Shown piece after piece: positions 17,825 to 26,927 of a stretch of DNA of 64,000 nucleotides. The stretch lies in assembly GCF_900130025.1 (NCBI RefSeq), contig NZ_FQXR01000006.1:1-64000 (forward strand), in the 5' to 3' direction. This DNA comes from Sporanaerobacter acetigenes DSM 13106. Its GTDB lineage: Bacteria > Bacillota > Clostridia > Tissierellales > Sporanaerobacteraceae. A program made the translations under genes and the position numbers. The notes beneath the pieces were generated by a model. That model saw only the letters and a program-made list of their open reading frames with translations, was not told the DNA's origin and did not search any database. Position 1 is the stretch's first letter, and the number at the start of each line of letters is the position of its first letter.

Positions 17825-18571
17825 TTAGAAATTTATAAGTTTCAAAAAATCATCTGCTTTCAAGCTAGCTCCACCTACTAGTGCTCCATCTATATCACTT
17901 TCAGCCATAAGTTCCTTTATATTGTTTGGTTTAACACTTCCACCATATTGGATTCTCATCTTTTGAGAAATCTCTTCACCATACTTATCAGAAACTGTCT
18001 GTCTAATAAAACTTATCATATCATTGGCATCTTTGTTTGAAGCAGTTTTCCCAGTTCCTATAGCCCAAATGGGCTCATAAGCTATGACTATATCCTTTAT
18101 ATATTTTCCTTCTATATCTTCCAATGCAGCTTTTACTTGTCTTTTAACTACATCTTTTTCAGTACCTTTTTCTCTTTCTTCTAAAGTCTCTCCAACACAT
18201 ATTATAGGCCTTATATCATATTTCAATGCAGATTTCACTTTTTTATTTACAGTTTCATCTGTTTCATTAAAATACTGTCTTCTTTCTGAATGACCTATAA
18301 TCACATAATCTATCCCTATTTCTTTAAGCATAAGTGGAGAAATTTCTCCTGTAAAAGCTCCACTGTCTTCCCAATGCATATTTTGTGCACCAAGTTTTAT
18401 ATTTGTTCCCTCTATTTCTTTTTTTACTTGCCATAAATCAGTAAAAGGAACACATACAACTACTTCCACATCAGCATTTCTTTCTCCATTTTTTATACCT
18501 TTAATCAAATTCACCGCTTCATCTACTGTATTATTCATCTTCCAATTTCCTGCAATTATTGGAGTACGCAT
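17825..18571 (-). CDS. tpiA: Triosephosphate isomerase
   Basis: Interconverts dihydroxyacetone phosphate and glyceraldehyde 3-phosphate. The 248-residue TIM barrel has N-terminal AGNWKMN (catalytic Lys), IGHSERRQYF (catalytic His), the AYEPIWAIGTGKTA loop with catalytic Glu, and the phosphate-binding GGSVKP and DGALVGGASL motifs. It lies 12 bp after pgk in the glycolytic operon. Confidence 0.98.
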   Translation of the reverse strand: MRTPIIAGNWKMNNTVDEAVNLIKGIKNGERNADVEVVVCVPFTDLWQVKKEIEGTNIKLGAQNMHWEDSGAFTGEISPLMLKEIGIDYVIIGHSERRQYFNETDETVNKKVKSALKYDIRPIICVGETLEEREKGTEKDVVKRQVKAALEDIEGKYIKDIVIAYEPIWAIGTGKTASNKDANDMISFIRQTVSDKYGEEISQKMRIQYGGSVKPNNIKELMAESDIDGALVGGASLKADDFLKLINF

Positions 18572-18583
18572 AACTTCTCCCCC

Positions 18584-19777
18584 TTATTTTTCGCTAATAG
18601 CTGCAATACCTGGCAATACTTTTCCTTCCAAAAATTCTAATGAAGCACCACCGCCTGTTGAAATATGAGTCATTTTGTCCTCAAATCCAGCCTTTTCAAT
18701 AGCTGAAGCACTGTCTCCACCTCCAACTATTGTCACAGCAGAAGTTTCTGCCATAGCTCTAGCTATTTCATCAGTTCCAACTTTGAAGTTCTCCATTTCA
18801 AATACTCCCATAGGTCCATTCCATACAACAGTTTTAGCATTCTCAATTTCCTCACTAAATAGCTTAACTGTTTTTTCTCCTATGTCCAATCCCATCATAT
18901 CTTCTGGAATACTATCTACATTAACTGTTTTATACTCTGTATCATTTTTAAATTCTTTAGCTACTACTGTATCTACTGGCAACAGCAATTTTACATTCTT
19001 TGCATTGGCTTTTTCCATTAAACTTTTAGCTAAATCTATTTTATCTTCTTCAAGAAGAGATTTACCTATATTGTAGCCTTTAGCTTTCAAGAAAGTATAA
19101 GCCATTCCTCCACCAATAAGTATGGTATCAACTTTCTCAATTAAATTCTCTATAACACCAATTTTATCTGATACCTTTGCACCACCCAATATAGCTACAA
19201 AAGGTCTTTCAGGATTTTCTAGAGCCTTTCCCATAACTTCAATTTCCTTTTTAACTAAAAAACCAACACTTGATGGCAAGAAGTTGGATACTCCTACATT
19301 TGAGGCATGAGCTCTATGAGAAGTTCCAAAAGCATCATTTACATATAGATCTCCAAGAGAAGCTAGTTCTTTTGCAAATTCTTCACCATTCTTTTCTTCT
19401 TCACTTCTATATCTAGTATTTTGTAATAGAACTACATCTCCTGATTTCATATTAGCTACTATATTTTTTACATTTTCACTAACTACTTTTTCATCATCTG
19501 CAAATATTACTTCCTTTTTTAATAGTTCAGACAATCTCTTTGCCACTGGTTCTAAACTATATTTAGGATTTGGTTGTCCCTTTGGTCTTCCTAAATGAGA
19601 CATAAGTATTACTTTTGCACCATGGTCTAGTAAATAATTTATAGTTGGAAGAGCAGAAGTTATTCTTCTATCATCAGTAATGTTTTTATTTTCATCCATA
19701 GGAACATTGAAATCACATCTAACTAATACTTTTTTTCCTTCAAGCTGTAAATCTTCAACGGTTCTTTTATTTAGCAT
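18584..19777 (-). CDS. pgk: Phosphoglycerate kinase
   Basis: Makes ATP from 1,3-bisphosphoglycerate. The 397-residue two-domain protein shows [71 protein letters not shown] and GGGDSASA. It follows gap after a 65-bp spacer that contains a GC-rich hairpin, so pgk and later genes may be expressed at a lower level than gap. Confidence 0.98.
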   Translation of the reverse strand: MLNKRTVEDLQLEGKKVLVRCDFNVPMDENKNITDDRRITSALPTINYLLDHGAKVILMSHLGRPKGQPNPKYSLEPVAKRLSELLKKEVIFADDEKVVSENVKNIVANMKSGDVVLLQNTRYRSEEEKNGEEFAKELASLGDLYVNDAFGTSHRAHASNVGVSNFLPSSVGFLVKKEIEVMGKALENPERPFVAILGGAKVSDKIGVIENLIEKVDTILIGGGMAYTFLKAKGYNIGKSLLEEDKIDLAKSLMEKANAKNVKLLLPVDTVVAKEFKNDTEYKTVNVDSIPEDMMGLDIGEKTVKLFSEEIENAKTVVWNGPMGVFEMENFKVGTDEIARAMAETSAVTIVGGGDSASAIEKAGFEDKMTHISTGGGASLEFLEGKVLPGIAAISEK

Positions 19778-19805
19778 ATTATCACCCCTAATTTTAGTAA
19801 TTGGT

Positions 19806-19837
19806 AAAAGCCGGTCTTGAAATCAAGACCGGTTTAA
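19806..19837 (-). terminator. Intercistronic hairpin between gap and pgk (attenuator or mRNA stabiliser)
   Basis: CCGGTCTTGA-AA-TCAAGACCGG (19811-19832) is a perfect 10-bp inverted repeat. On the minus strand it is followed only by CTTTTACC, a weak T tract, so partial termination or protection of the gap transcript end is more likely than full termination. Confidence 0.7.
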
Positions 19838-19842
19838 TATAC

Positions 19843-20847
19843 TTATTTGTTTGCAATATAGCCTGCTAGATCAACAACTCTGCGAGAATATCCCCATTCA
19901 TTGTCATACCAAGAAACAACTTTCACCATATTGTCTATAGCCATTGTAGAAAGTCCATCTACTATTGATGAACGTGGATCTCCCTTATAGTCTACTGATA
20001 CTAGTGGTTCATCTGAAAATCCTAGTATTCCCTTCATTGAGCCTTCACTAGCTTCCTTTAGTGCTTGATTTACTTCTTCTGCTGTTGTTGCCTTTTCAAC
20101 TTCAAATACAACATCTACTACAGATACTGTTGGAGTAGGTACTCTCATTGCAAATCCATTTAATTTTCCCTTAAGTTCTGGAATTACAAGTGCAACAGCT
20201 TTTGCTGCTCCAGTTGTTGTTGGGATAATTGATTCTGCAGCTGCTCTAGCTCTTCTCAAATCTTTGTGTCTCTTATCTAGAATTTGTTGATCATTTGTAT
20301 AAGAGTGAACTGTAGTCATAAGACCTTTCTTTACTCCAAATTTATCAACTATTACTTTTGCTACTGGTGCTAAACAGTTAGTTGTACAAGAAGCATTTGA
20401 TATTATATTGTGCTTTGCTGGATCATATTTGTCTTCATTTACTCCCATAACTATAGTTATATCTTCATTTTTAGCTGGCGCAGTAATAAGTACTTTTTTG
20501 GCTCCTGCATTTATATGTTTCATAACGCCTTCTCTGTCTCTAAATGCACCTGTTGATTCAATAACTAAATCTACTCCAAGTTCTTTCCAAGGAATTTCTT
20601 CTGGATTTCTATGAGCTACTACTTTAATTTTCTTTCCATTGATAATAAATCCATCTTCTACTACTTCCATAGTTCCATTGAATTTTCCATAAAGTGAATC
20701 GTATTTAAACAAATGTGCTAATGTGTTTAAATCTCCAGAAGCATTTAATGCTACTATTTCAAAATCATCAATTCCCTCTTCCATATAAATTCTCAAAACG
20801 TCTCTTCCTATTCTACCAAATCCACTTATACCTACTTTTAAAGCCAT
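19843..20847 (-). CDS. gap: Glyceraldehyde-3-phosphate dehydrogenase (NAD-dependent)
   Basis: Oxidises glyceraldehyde 3-phosphate to 1,3-bisphosphoglycerate. The 334-residue protein has the Rossmann motif [14 protein letters not shown], the catalytic [13 protein letters not shown] (Cys near 152), HSYTNDQ, the S-loop region [20 protein letters not shown] and [15 protein letters not shown] near the end. It is the second gene of the cggR operon, 42 bp after the repressor gene. Confidence 0.98.
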   Translation of the reverse strand: MALKVGISGFGRIGRDVLRIYMEEGIDDFEIVALNASGDLNTLAHLFKYDSLYGKFNGTMEVVEDGFIINGKKIKVVAHRNPEEIPWKELGVDLVIESTGAFRDREGVMKHINAGAKKVLITAPAKNEDITIVMGVNEDKYDPAKHNIISNASCTTNCLAPVAKVIVDKFGVKKGLMTTVHSYTNDQQILDKRHKDLRRARAAAESIIPTTTGAAKAVALVIPELKGKLNGFAMRVPTPTVSVVDVVFEVEKATTAEEVNQALKEASEGSMKGILGFSDEPLVSVDYKGDPRSSIVDGLSTMAIDNMVKVVSWYDNEWGYSRRVVDLAGYIANK

Positions 20848-20889
20848 AATATATTCCTCCTTAATATATATTTTAGCTACATATGTAGC

Positions 20890-21915
20890 TTAATTAACAA
20901 TGTCTAATATTTTCTTTGCAGCACCTTCATCAGTTACTAATATCATATCTTCTCTGATAGAACAAATTGAAATAATAGCTTCAGCTTTTCTTTCTCCTCC
21001 TGCTACACCAATTACATTACCTACTTTTTTAAAATCTATAAGTGATAGTCCCACAGTCATGGACTCCCAAACAGTATCGCCATTTCTATCAAAATAATGT
21101 CCAAAAGCTTCTGCTACTGCTCCTTTTTCTATCAATTTTTCTATTTTTTCTTCTGATGATTTTCTCTTTTTAGCCATCTCATCTGCTCTACCCATACCAA
21201 ATACCAATACATCAATATTCTTCATTGTATTTACAAATTCATTTACTTCTGGCACCTTTAAAAGGGCTGCTATAGTTTCTTCTTCAATATTGTCTGGTAC
21301 ATGTAGAAGTCTATAATTTCCTCCCAATTTTTGAGCTAATTTTGCAGCTATACTATTAGCCTGAATTTCAACATTTTTCCCAAGCCCTCCTCTTGCAGGA
21401 AGAACTAGTACATCACTATATTTCTTTTCTTGACACATTTCTTCTGCAACCTGTGCCATAGTAGTTCCACCAGTAATTCCAATGACAGAATTATATGAAA
21501 TAACACTTCTTAAATATTTGGCTGAAGCCCTTCCCATATCTTTTAAAACTAACTCATCTTCATCTGAATTTCCTTGGACAATTATTACTTTTTTAACTCC
21601 TAGTACTTTTTCCAATGACATCTCCAAATCGCTTAAACCCTTTAAACTGTGAATAACATCTTTTAAATCATCTAATACATTTTTCCCATCTTCTGTTACA
21701 TACATACCCATAGATTCAATATTTAATAGTCCTTGGTCTTTTAAAACAGCAACTTCAGTTCTGATTGTCCTTTCGCCTATATTTAGTTGAGTAGCTAATG
21801 CCCTTCTCCCAATAGGTTGACATAAATATACGCTTCTTAAAATATCATATCTTTTTTCAAGAATATCAACTATTTCAGGAACTATCTTTTTTTCTAATTC
21901 TATCAAATCATTCAA
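20890..21915 (-). CDS. cggR: Central glycolytic genes regulator CggR (SorC/DeoR family)
   Basis: CggR represses gap and the lower glycolytic genes and is relieved by fructose-1,6-bisphosphate in B. subtilis. The 341-residue protein has an N-terminal helix-turn-helix (about 30-60, GRRALATQLNIGERTIRTEV) and a C-terminal SorC sugar-binding domain (about 85-341) with GITGGTTMAQV, LPARGGLG and GMGRADEMAKKR. The TTG at 21915 is preferred: AGAGGTG lies 6 nt upstream and the resulting N-terminus aligns with B. subtilis CggR. A GTG three codons earlier overlaps that site. Tandem GGGACAAATAAT sites lie between promoter and gene. Confidence 0.93.
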   Translation of the reverse strand: MNDLIELEKKIVPEIVDILEKRYDILRSVYLCQPIGRRALATQLNIGERTIRTEVAVLKDQGLLNIESMGMYVTEDGKNVLDDLKDVIHSLKGLSDLEMSLEKVLGVKKVIIVQGNSDEDELVLKDMGRASAKYLRSVISYNSVIGITGGTTMAQVAEEMCQEKKYSDVLVLPARGGLGKNVEIQANSIAAKLAQKLGGNYRLLHVPDNIEEETIAALLKVPEVNEFVNTMKNIDVLVFGMGRADEMAKKRKSSEEKIEKLIEKGAVAEAFGHYFDRNGDTVWESMTVGLSLIDFKKVGNVIGVAGGERKAEAIISICSIREDMILVTDEGAAKKILDIVN

Positions 21916-21989
21916 TGAAAACACCTCTTAAATCTATCATAACCAAAATATCAGCTATTAAATATATAAATAACATTTCAATTATGTGG

Positions 21990-22024
21990 TCATTATTTGT
22001 CCCTATGTGAATTATTTGTCCCAC
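21990..22024 (-). promoter_or_regulatory. Putative CggR operator (tandem GGGACAAATAAT)
   Basis: Two direct copies of ATTATTTGTCCC on the plus strand (21992-22003 and 22011-22022, period 19) read GGGACAAATAAT on the coding strand. The B. subtilis CggR operator is also a tandem repeat of CGGGAC-type half-sites lying between promoter and gene, as here. Confidence 0.65.
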
Positions 22025-22060
22025 TATCCATAAAAAAATATAGTCTCACTTCTCACTATC

Positions 22061-22089
22061 ATTATAAGATAAAAATTTTTATTTTTCAA
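22061..22089 (-). promoter_or_regulatory. Promoter of the cggR glycolytic operon
   Basis: TTGAAA (22084-22089), a 17-bp spacer and TATAAT (22061-22066) on the minus strand. The -35 touches the first bases of the 37-bp direct repeat that bounds the sugar island. Confidence 0.75.
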
Positions 22090-22124
22090 GTCATAAAAAT
22101 AAAAGCTACTATTCTTTTTTTAGA
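22088..22124 (+). repeat. 37-bp direct repeat, left copy (island boundary)
   Basis: Identical over 37 bp to 29373-29409 (both begin AAGTCATAAAAATAAAAGC and end in seven T followed by AGA). The right copy overlaps the rpoN terminator. Here only part of that terminator is present, without the pairing arm. Confidence 0.9.
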
Positions 22125-22195
22125 TTATCCATTGTTATGCGTTATAATATAAGTGGTAATGATGTGAAAATAGGAAGTTACCTGCTGTTGTAATT
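22125..22195. other. Short non-coding stretch between repeat and fucosidase terminator
   Basis: About 70 bp with no reading frame or recognised signal. It is presumably left-over sequence of the inserted segment. Confidence 0.3.
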
Positions 22196-22233
22196 AAAAA
22201 AAGCAATCATTAGCTTAATATGATTGCTTTTTA
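22196..22233 (-). terminator. Terminator of the fucosidase/PTS operon
   Basis: AAAAAGCAATCAT...ATGATTGCTTTTT stem with A/T tracts, 17 bp past the GH29 stop codon. Confidence 0.85.
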
Positions 22234-22250
22234 AAAATTTCTACCATAAA

Positions 22251-23618
22251 TTAATCTAATTTTATTCTGTATACATATGCATATTTACCACCATATGTAT
22301 TTGGTGCTATTGTAGGTGAATTGATAATTATTTCATTTCCATTTTGACTGTATGTTATATCTCCACCATAATTTAATAAATTGATACTATTTATATTTAC
22401 ATCCTCATTACAGTAAATTACAAACTCATCATCACACCATTTAGTCAAAATACAATATATATTCTTTCCACCTTTATCCTGAGTAAAGTAAATATTTGAA
22501 TTCCCAGAATTAAACACTTTTGAAGATGTAGTTGAATAAATGGAATCTCCATTCACTTTTAACCATTCCCCAATATCATATAATCTTTGTTGTTGAATTA
22601 CAGGAATCCTGCCATCCGCAGTAGGGCCTACATTTAACAACAAGTTACCATCCCTTGACACAATATCTATAAGTTCATGTACTAACTCTTCAGAAGTACT
22701 ATAATCCTCTAAATTTTCAGCTCTATTAAATCCATATGATTTGCCTATACCTCTGCTCTCTTCCCAAGGGTGGATATTTTCAAAACCGTCTATATCCTTA
22801 TATTCTGTACTATAATAATCTCCATGATTCCCAGGCATACCTACACAAAATCTATCATTTATAACTACCTCATCCTTATTAGGAGCATTATTATAAAGCC
22901 AAGCCAAAAATTCCTTAACCTTGCTCTCTTCTTCTGTCAAATCCCATTCCCCACCATCTGTAAAAATCACAGCTGGTTCATAATTATTGACCAATTCCTT
23001 TAATTGGGGTATTAATATTTCATCCACATATCTTGATTCTTCTATACCATATTTCTTTCTATCCTTTTCTGGTACAAAATATCCATTTTCGGGTCTATGA
23101 CTTTTGTTCGTTTCCCAATCTATCATTGAATAATAGGCACCCATTTTCATTCCTCTTTTTCTTACAGCTTTAGATAGTTCTCCAAGAAGATCTTTATTAG
23201 GTCCTACATCTGTCACTCTCCAATTAACTTTATGTTTATTTTTAGTTGGCCATAAACAATATCCCTCATGATGTTTTGATGTCAAAACTACATATTTAGC
23301 CCCAGCATTATAAAATATATCTGCCCACAACTCTGGATCAAATAATTCAGCCTTAAAATAATTAGCAAATTTTCTATACTCAAAGTCTTCCCCATATACT
23401 TTTTTATGAAAATCGTCGTCATTGTTTTTATAATTTCCATAAACACTTGCATAATACCATTCTGCATATGAACCAAATCGCTCGTCATTTATCTTTCTCC
23501 ACGCAGGTACAGAATAAACTCCCCAGTGTAGAAATATTCCAAACTTAGCATCGTTGAACCAACTTGGTATTGTTCTACTATCTAATGATTCCCAATTGGG
23601 TAAATACTTTTTTACCAT
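22251..23618 (-). CDS. GH29 alpha-L-fucosidase, cytoplasmic
   Basis: A glycoside hydrolase family 29 enzyme that would remove alpha-linked L-fucose by a retaining mechanism. The 455-residue protein has WFNDAKFGIFLHWGVYSVPAW (20-40), the conserved LTSKHHEGYCLW (112-123), and the nucleophile segment VIFTDGGEWD (Asp221). GNLLLNVGPTADGRIP comes later, followed by a C-terminal beta domain. No signal peptide is present, so it acts on imported sugar. It is the last gene of the PTS cluster, 17 bp after the phospho-glycosidase. The substrate linkage cannot be read from sequence. Confidence 0.92.
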   Translation of the reverse strand: MVKKYLPNWESLDSRTIPSWFNDAKFGIFLHWGVYSVPAWRKINDERFGSYAEWYYASVYGNYKNNDDDFHKKVYGEDFEYRKFANYFKAELFDPELWADIFYNAGAKYVVLTSKHHEGYCLWPTKNKHKVNWRVTDVGPNKDLLGELSKAVRKRGMKMGAYYSMIDWETNKSHRPENGYFVPEKDRKKYGIEESRYVDEILIPQLKELVNNYEPAVIFTDGGEWDLTEEESKVKEFLAWLYNNAPNKDEVVINDRFCVGMPGNHGDYYSTEYKDIDGFENIHPWEESRGIGKSYGFNRAENLEDYSTSEELVHELIDIVSRDGNLLLNVGPTADGRIPVIQQQRLYDIGEWLKVNGDSIYSTTSSKVFNSGNSNIYFTQDKGGKNIYCILTKWCDDEFVIYCNEDVNINSINLLNYGGDITYSQNGNEIIINSPTIAPNTYGGKYAYVYRIKLD

Positions 23619-23635
23619 ATTATACCACCACCTAT

Positions 23636-24991
23636 TTACTCATTATATTCAATATAATTATTAGCTATAAAATCAGCATACCAACGTCCACTCTTTTTAA
23701 TACTTCTCTCTAATGTATCAAAATCTACCCTAATCAATCCATATCTCTTTTCAAATCCATTTGTCCAAGATAATAAGTCAATTGCAGACCATACATAATA
23801 GCCTTTAATATTAATTCCATCTTCTAGACAGCGATGTATTTGGATAATATGTTGTCTGATATAGTCAAGTCTATCATCATCAACGACCTGTCCATTACTT
23901 TCTACCTTGTCATAGAATCCCATTCCATTTTCAGTTATATAAAAGTCTATTTTCCCATAATCCTTTTGAATCCTACTTAGAAGTTCATACAATCCTTCCG
24001 GATATATTTCCCATCCCCATTCAGTATAATTACCATCTTTTACACGAACATTTTTGAAACAATCATCAATATTTCCTGTAGAATCTGGATTGTTAGCAAC
24101 AACTCGACGCATATAATAGTTAACTCCTAAATAATCCACCTTAGCTCCCTTTAAAATTTCCATATCTCCTGGTTCAATTTTGGGAGAATTATATTTTTTT
24201 TGACATTCTTCCAACATTATTTCTGGATACTTACCAGCCAAAATAGGAGCAATATACCAATCAGAATAAAAATCATAAGCTCTTTTTGCTGCAATTATAT
24301 CTTCTTCCTTATTAGATGCTGGATGAATTGGTATTGGATTTAATACTATACCAATTTCTCCTTCCATATTCATTTCGTTAAAAAGTTTAACTGCCTTAGC
24401 ATGGGCTAAATTTAAATGGTGTGCAACTTGTAGTGCTTCTGTATAATTTTTTCTTAAAGGTGGATGTGCCCCTTGAATATAGCCACCCATAACTTCAGAA
24501 GCAGGTTCGTTTATTGTTGACCACAATTTAACACGTCCCCTAAAATGGGTAAAAAGTACTTTTGAATATTCTACAAAATTATCAACAACTTCTCTATTTA
24601 ACCAGCCCCCTTTATACATTAGAGCCAGTGGCATATCCCAATGATATAGTGTTAAATTTGGTTCAATATTGTTAGCTAATAACTCATCTACTAAATTGTC
24701 ATAAAATTGTAATCCCTTTTCATTTATTTCTCCGCTTCCATTTGGAAATATTCTTGCCCAGGAAACTGAAAAACGATATGTCTTTTGATTGATTTCACTC
24801 AACAACTTAATATCTTCTTTATATCTATTATAATGATCAGTTGAAACATCCCCATTATACTTTCTATTAGGCATGTGATAGTATTTATCCCAAGATGTCA
24901 TTCCCTTACCATCTTGATTAACTGCTCCTTCAACTTGATAAGAGGCTGTAGCTGAGCCCCATAAAAAATCCTTTGGAAATTCTAATTTCAT
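23636..24991 (-). CDS. GH1 6-phospho-beta-glycosidase (LacG-like)
   Basis: Cleaves beta-linked disaccharide phosphates delivered by a PTS. The 451-residue GH1 barrel has the acid/base in STINEPASE (Glu162) and the nucleophile in YITENGMG (Glu354). Near the end, LSWTNGFEKRYG supplies Ser408, Lys415 and Tyr417. Their 7- and 9-residue spacing matches the phosphate-binding Ser/Lys/Tyr of LacG (428/435/437), and the whole segment resembles 6-phospho-beta-galactosidase more than beta-glucosidase. Whether galactose-6-P or glucose-6-P sugars are used is uncertain. It sits between the EIIC and fucosidase genes. Confidence 0.88.
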   Translation of the reverse strand: MKLEFPKDFLWGSATASYQVEGAVNQDGKGMTSWDKYYHMPNRKYNGDVSTDHYNRYKEDIKLLSEINQKTYRFSVSWARIFPNGSGEINEKGLQFYDNLVDELLANNIEPNLTLYHWDMPLALMYKGGWLNREVVDNFVEYSKVLFTHFRGRVKLWSTINEPASEVMGGYIQGAHPPLRKNYTEALQVAHHLNLAHAKAVKLFNEMNMEGEIGIVLNPIPIHPASNKEEDIIAAKRAYDFYSDWYIAPILAGKYPEIMLEECQKKYNSPKIEPGDMEILKGAKVDYLGVNYYMRRVVANNPDSTGNIDDCFKNVRVKDGNYTEWGWEIYPEGLYELLSRIQKDYGKIDFYITENGMGFYDKVESNGQVVDDDRLDYIRQHIIQIHRCLEDGINIKGYYVWSAIDLLSWTNGFEKRYGLIRVDFDTLERSIKKSGRWYADFIANNYIEYNE

Positions 24992-25030
24992 ATTATTCCT
25001 CCTAGTATACTAAACTGTTATTTAATATTA

Positions 25031-25055
25031 GAGATATCCTAAACTAGGATATCTC
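25031..25055 (-). terminator. Intercistronic hairpin after EIIC
   Basis: GAGATATCCTA-AAC-TAGGATATCTC is a perfect 11-bp stem overlapping the end of the EIIC gene. There is no real T tract, so an mRNA processing or stabilising role is likelier than termination. Confidence 0.5.
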
Positions 25056-26435
25056 ATTATCTAATTGTTCATTCTCTGCTTTTAATAACTGTCTTTCATA
25101 TGCCTTAAAGAAAGGATACCAAATAAGTACATCTATTCCTAATAATATTAATACTAAAAAGAATGCCTTAAAGTCCATGGTGGCAAGTGCTGCACCAATT
25201 GGAGCAGGAGTTGTCCAAGGTACATTTGCAAAAGTTTTTCTTATGATATTCCCTTTCATGAGACCATATGTTATTGTTCCATTTACTATTTGAACTAATA
25301 TAAAAGGTATAGCTAAAACAGGATTAAAAACTAATGGTACACCAAATATAACTGGTTCATTAATATTAAAGATTGAAGGTACAATAGCTAATTTGCCAAG
25401 ATTCCTCAATTGAGAAGACTTGCTTCTAAGTAATAATAGCACTAAACCAAAAGTTGCACCTGCACCTCCTATTATCATGAAAAATGCTCTAAAGGATTGA
25501 GTATAAATAAAGATAGGTGCTTTACCTGCTGCTATTAAATCTGCATTATTAGCTAAATTCCCAATTTCAAATACACCAACGGCACCACTTACTATACTAG
25601 AACCATGTAATCCAACCAGCCATAGCAATTGAGTAATAATTGATATTACAATAATTCCACCAAGGGAATCTACTGCTCCAACTATTGGTTGTAATCCCTT
25701 CATTATAACTTGTGGAATAAGCATACCTGATTTTGATTGAACAAGTAAACTAATACCATAAAACAATAGTACAGATACAGTCATTGGAATAATAGATTCA
25801 AAAGATGCTGTAATTGCAGGTGGTACAGAATCAGGCATCTTTATAACAAACCCTTTATCCTTTAACAAACGTGTAATTTCGGTTGTAACAATACCAATAA
25901 TAATTGCTGTAAAAATTCCTTCTGCTCCTAAATATTGGGAAGGTATTAAGATAGATTGATTTTTTAAAACTTCCGCTCCAGTCATATTCTCATTAATTAA
26001 ACTAGACATAACTCCTAAATCAGATGGAGCAGATACAACTAAAAATGTAACTGCTGATACAACAAGAGATCCAATAGGATCCATCTTATATGATTTTGCT
26101 AAATTATATGCAACTCCTATTGCTATAAAAAGAGCCATAATACCCATGGTCATTCTAAAAGGCAATTCCAGCTCCATACCATATGCCATTGCAAACTTTT
26201 TCCATGCAATCAAAAACCTATAGAAAAAATTAGTAGGTTGTATTACATTAAGATCTACTGGTGGAGAACTAATAATTAAAATAGCACCCCCCAATAATGT
26301 CAATGGTGTTGCTGCAACCATTCCATCCCTTATTGCCCTTAAATGACGCTGTGATGAAACTTTTTCTCCTATTGGTACTAATTTCTCTTCCAATAGACTT
26401 GTAAAATTAGCCATGACACCGTTTTCTTTGCTCAT
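25044..26435 (-). CDS. PTS lactose/cellobiose-type permease, EIIC
   Basis: The membrane channel component of a Lac-family phosphotransferase system. The 463-residue protein has about ten hydrophobic segments. It contains RHLRAIRDGMVAATPLTLLGG near residue 25, SIFNINEPVIFGVPLVFNPV (about 355) with the conserved NEP(V/I)IFG sugar-binding loop, and TTPAPIGA. The EIIA and EIIB domains are encoded separately upstream, as is usual for Lac-family systems. With LacG-like GH1 and GH29 downstream it probably imports a fucosylated or beta-linked oligosaccharide. The start follows AAGGAGGAG. Confidence 0.92.
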   Translation of the reverse strand: MSKENGVMANFTSLLEEKLVPIGEKVSSQRHLRAIRDGMVAATPLTLLGGAILIISSPPVDLNVIQPTNFFYRFLIAWKKFAMAYGMELELPFRMTMGIMALFIAIGVAYNLAKSYKMDPIGSLVVSAVTFLVVSAPSDLGVMSSLINENMTGAEVLKNQSILIPSQYLGAEGIFTAIIIGIVTTEITRLLKDKGFVIKMPDSVPPAITASFESIIPMTVSVLLFYGISLLVQSKSGMLIPQVIMKGLQPIVGAVDSLGGIIVISIITQLLWLVGLHGSSIVSGAVGVFEIGNLANNADLIAAGKAPIFIYTQSFRAFFMIIGGAGATFGLVLLLLRSKSSQLRNLGKLAIVPSIFNINEPVIFGVPLVFNPVLAIPFILVQIVNGTITYGLMKGNIIRKTFANVPWTTPAPIGAALATMDFKAFFLVLILLGIDVLIWYPFFKAYERQLLKAENEQLDNEIS

Positions 26436-26468
26436 TTATACTCCTCCTTAGTTTAACAGTTTAAATTT

Positions 26469-26507
26469 AAACATATTTGTAATATGTAAAGAAATACAAA
26501 TATGTTT
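26469..26507 (-). repeat. 13-bp perfect inverted repeat between EIIA and EIIC genes
   Basis: AAACATATTTGTA (26469-26481) and TACAAATATGTTT (26495-26507) pair perfectly. The T tract lies on the side that would end plus-strand transcription, opposite to the genes, so this may be an operator or an mRNA end-protecting hairpin. Confidence 0.5.
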
Positions 26508-26577
26508 CTTTTTTACATTAGCAAGCAAAACTAAAGCTATTCAGCTTGTACACTTATATAAATTAATTATATTTTTC

Positions 26578-26898
26578 TTAATTGATACCAAACTTCTTGT
26601 ACATCTCAATCATTTCTTTAACTAACTCAAAAGTGGTTTCTGTAGTTGCAAGTTGATCCTCAGCATGCATAAGTATAATAGAAAAATCTAATTGTTCTCC
26701 ACTGCCTTCTTTCTGTATAAGTGCCGCATGACCCTTATGACCTTCCAAAAAGTATTGTTTGGCTTCATTTAGTTTTTCTTCTGCTAAATTAAATTTCCCT
26801 TTTTTTGCATTATACAATGCTTCCATAGTCAAACTCTTTGCTGTACCTACATTACTTATTATAGTAAAGGCAGCTCTCTCTAATTTTTCGTCTAACAT
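26578..26898 (-). CDS. PTS lactose/cellobiose-type EIIA
   Basis: A small phosphocarrier that passes phosphate from HPr to EIIB. The 106-residue all-helical protein fits the trimeric LacF/ChbA family. The phospho-histidine aligns with His54 in EGHKGHAALI, and Asp81 in MHAEDQLA matches the metal-binding Asp of LacF. The usual AHxxQTxLI motif is changed to GHKGHAALI, with a second His three residues on. The ATG at 26898 is chosen because AAAGGAGATGTACT precedes it; the longer frame would run through this ribosome binding site. It lies 29 bp after the EIIB gene. Confidence 0.9.
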   Translation of the reverse strand: MLDEKLERAAFTIISNVGTAKSLTMEALYNAKKGKFNLAEEKLNEAKQYFLEGHKGHAALIQKEGSGEQLDFSIILMHAEDQLATTETTFELVKEMIEMYKKFGIN

Positions 26899-26927
26899 AG
26901 TACATCTCCTTTTCCCTATAAAGTTCA

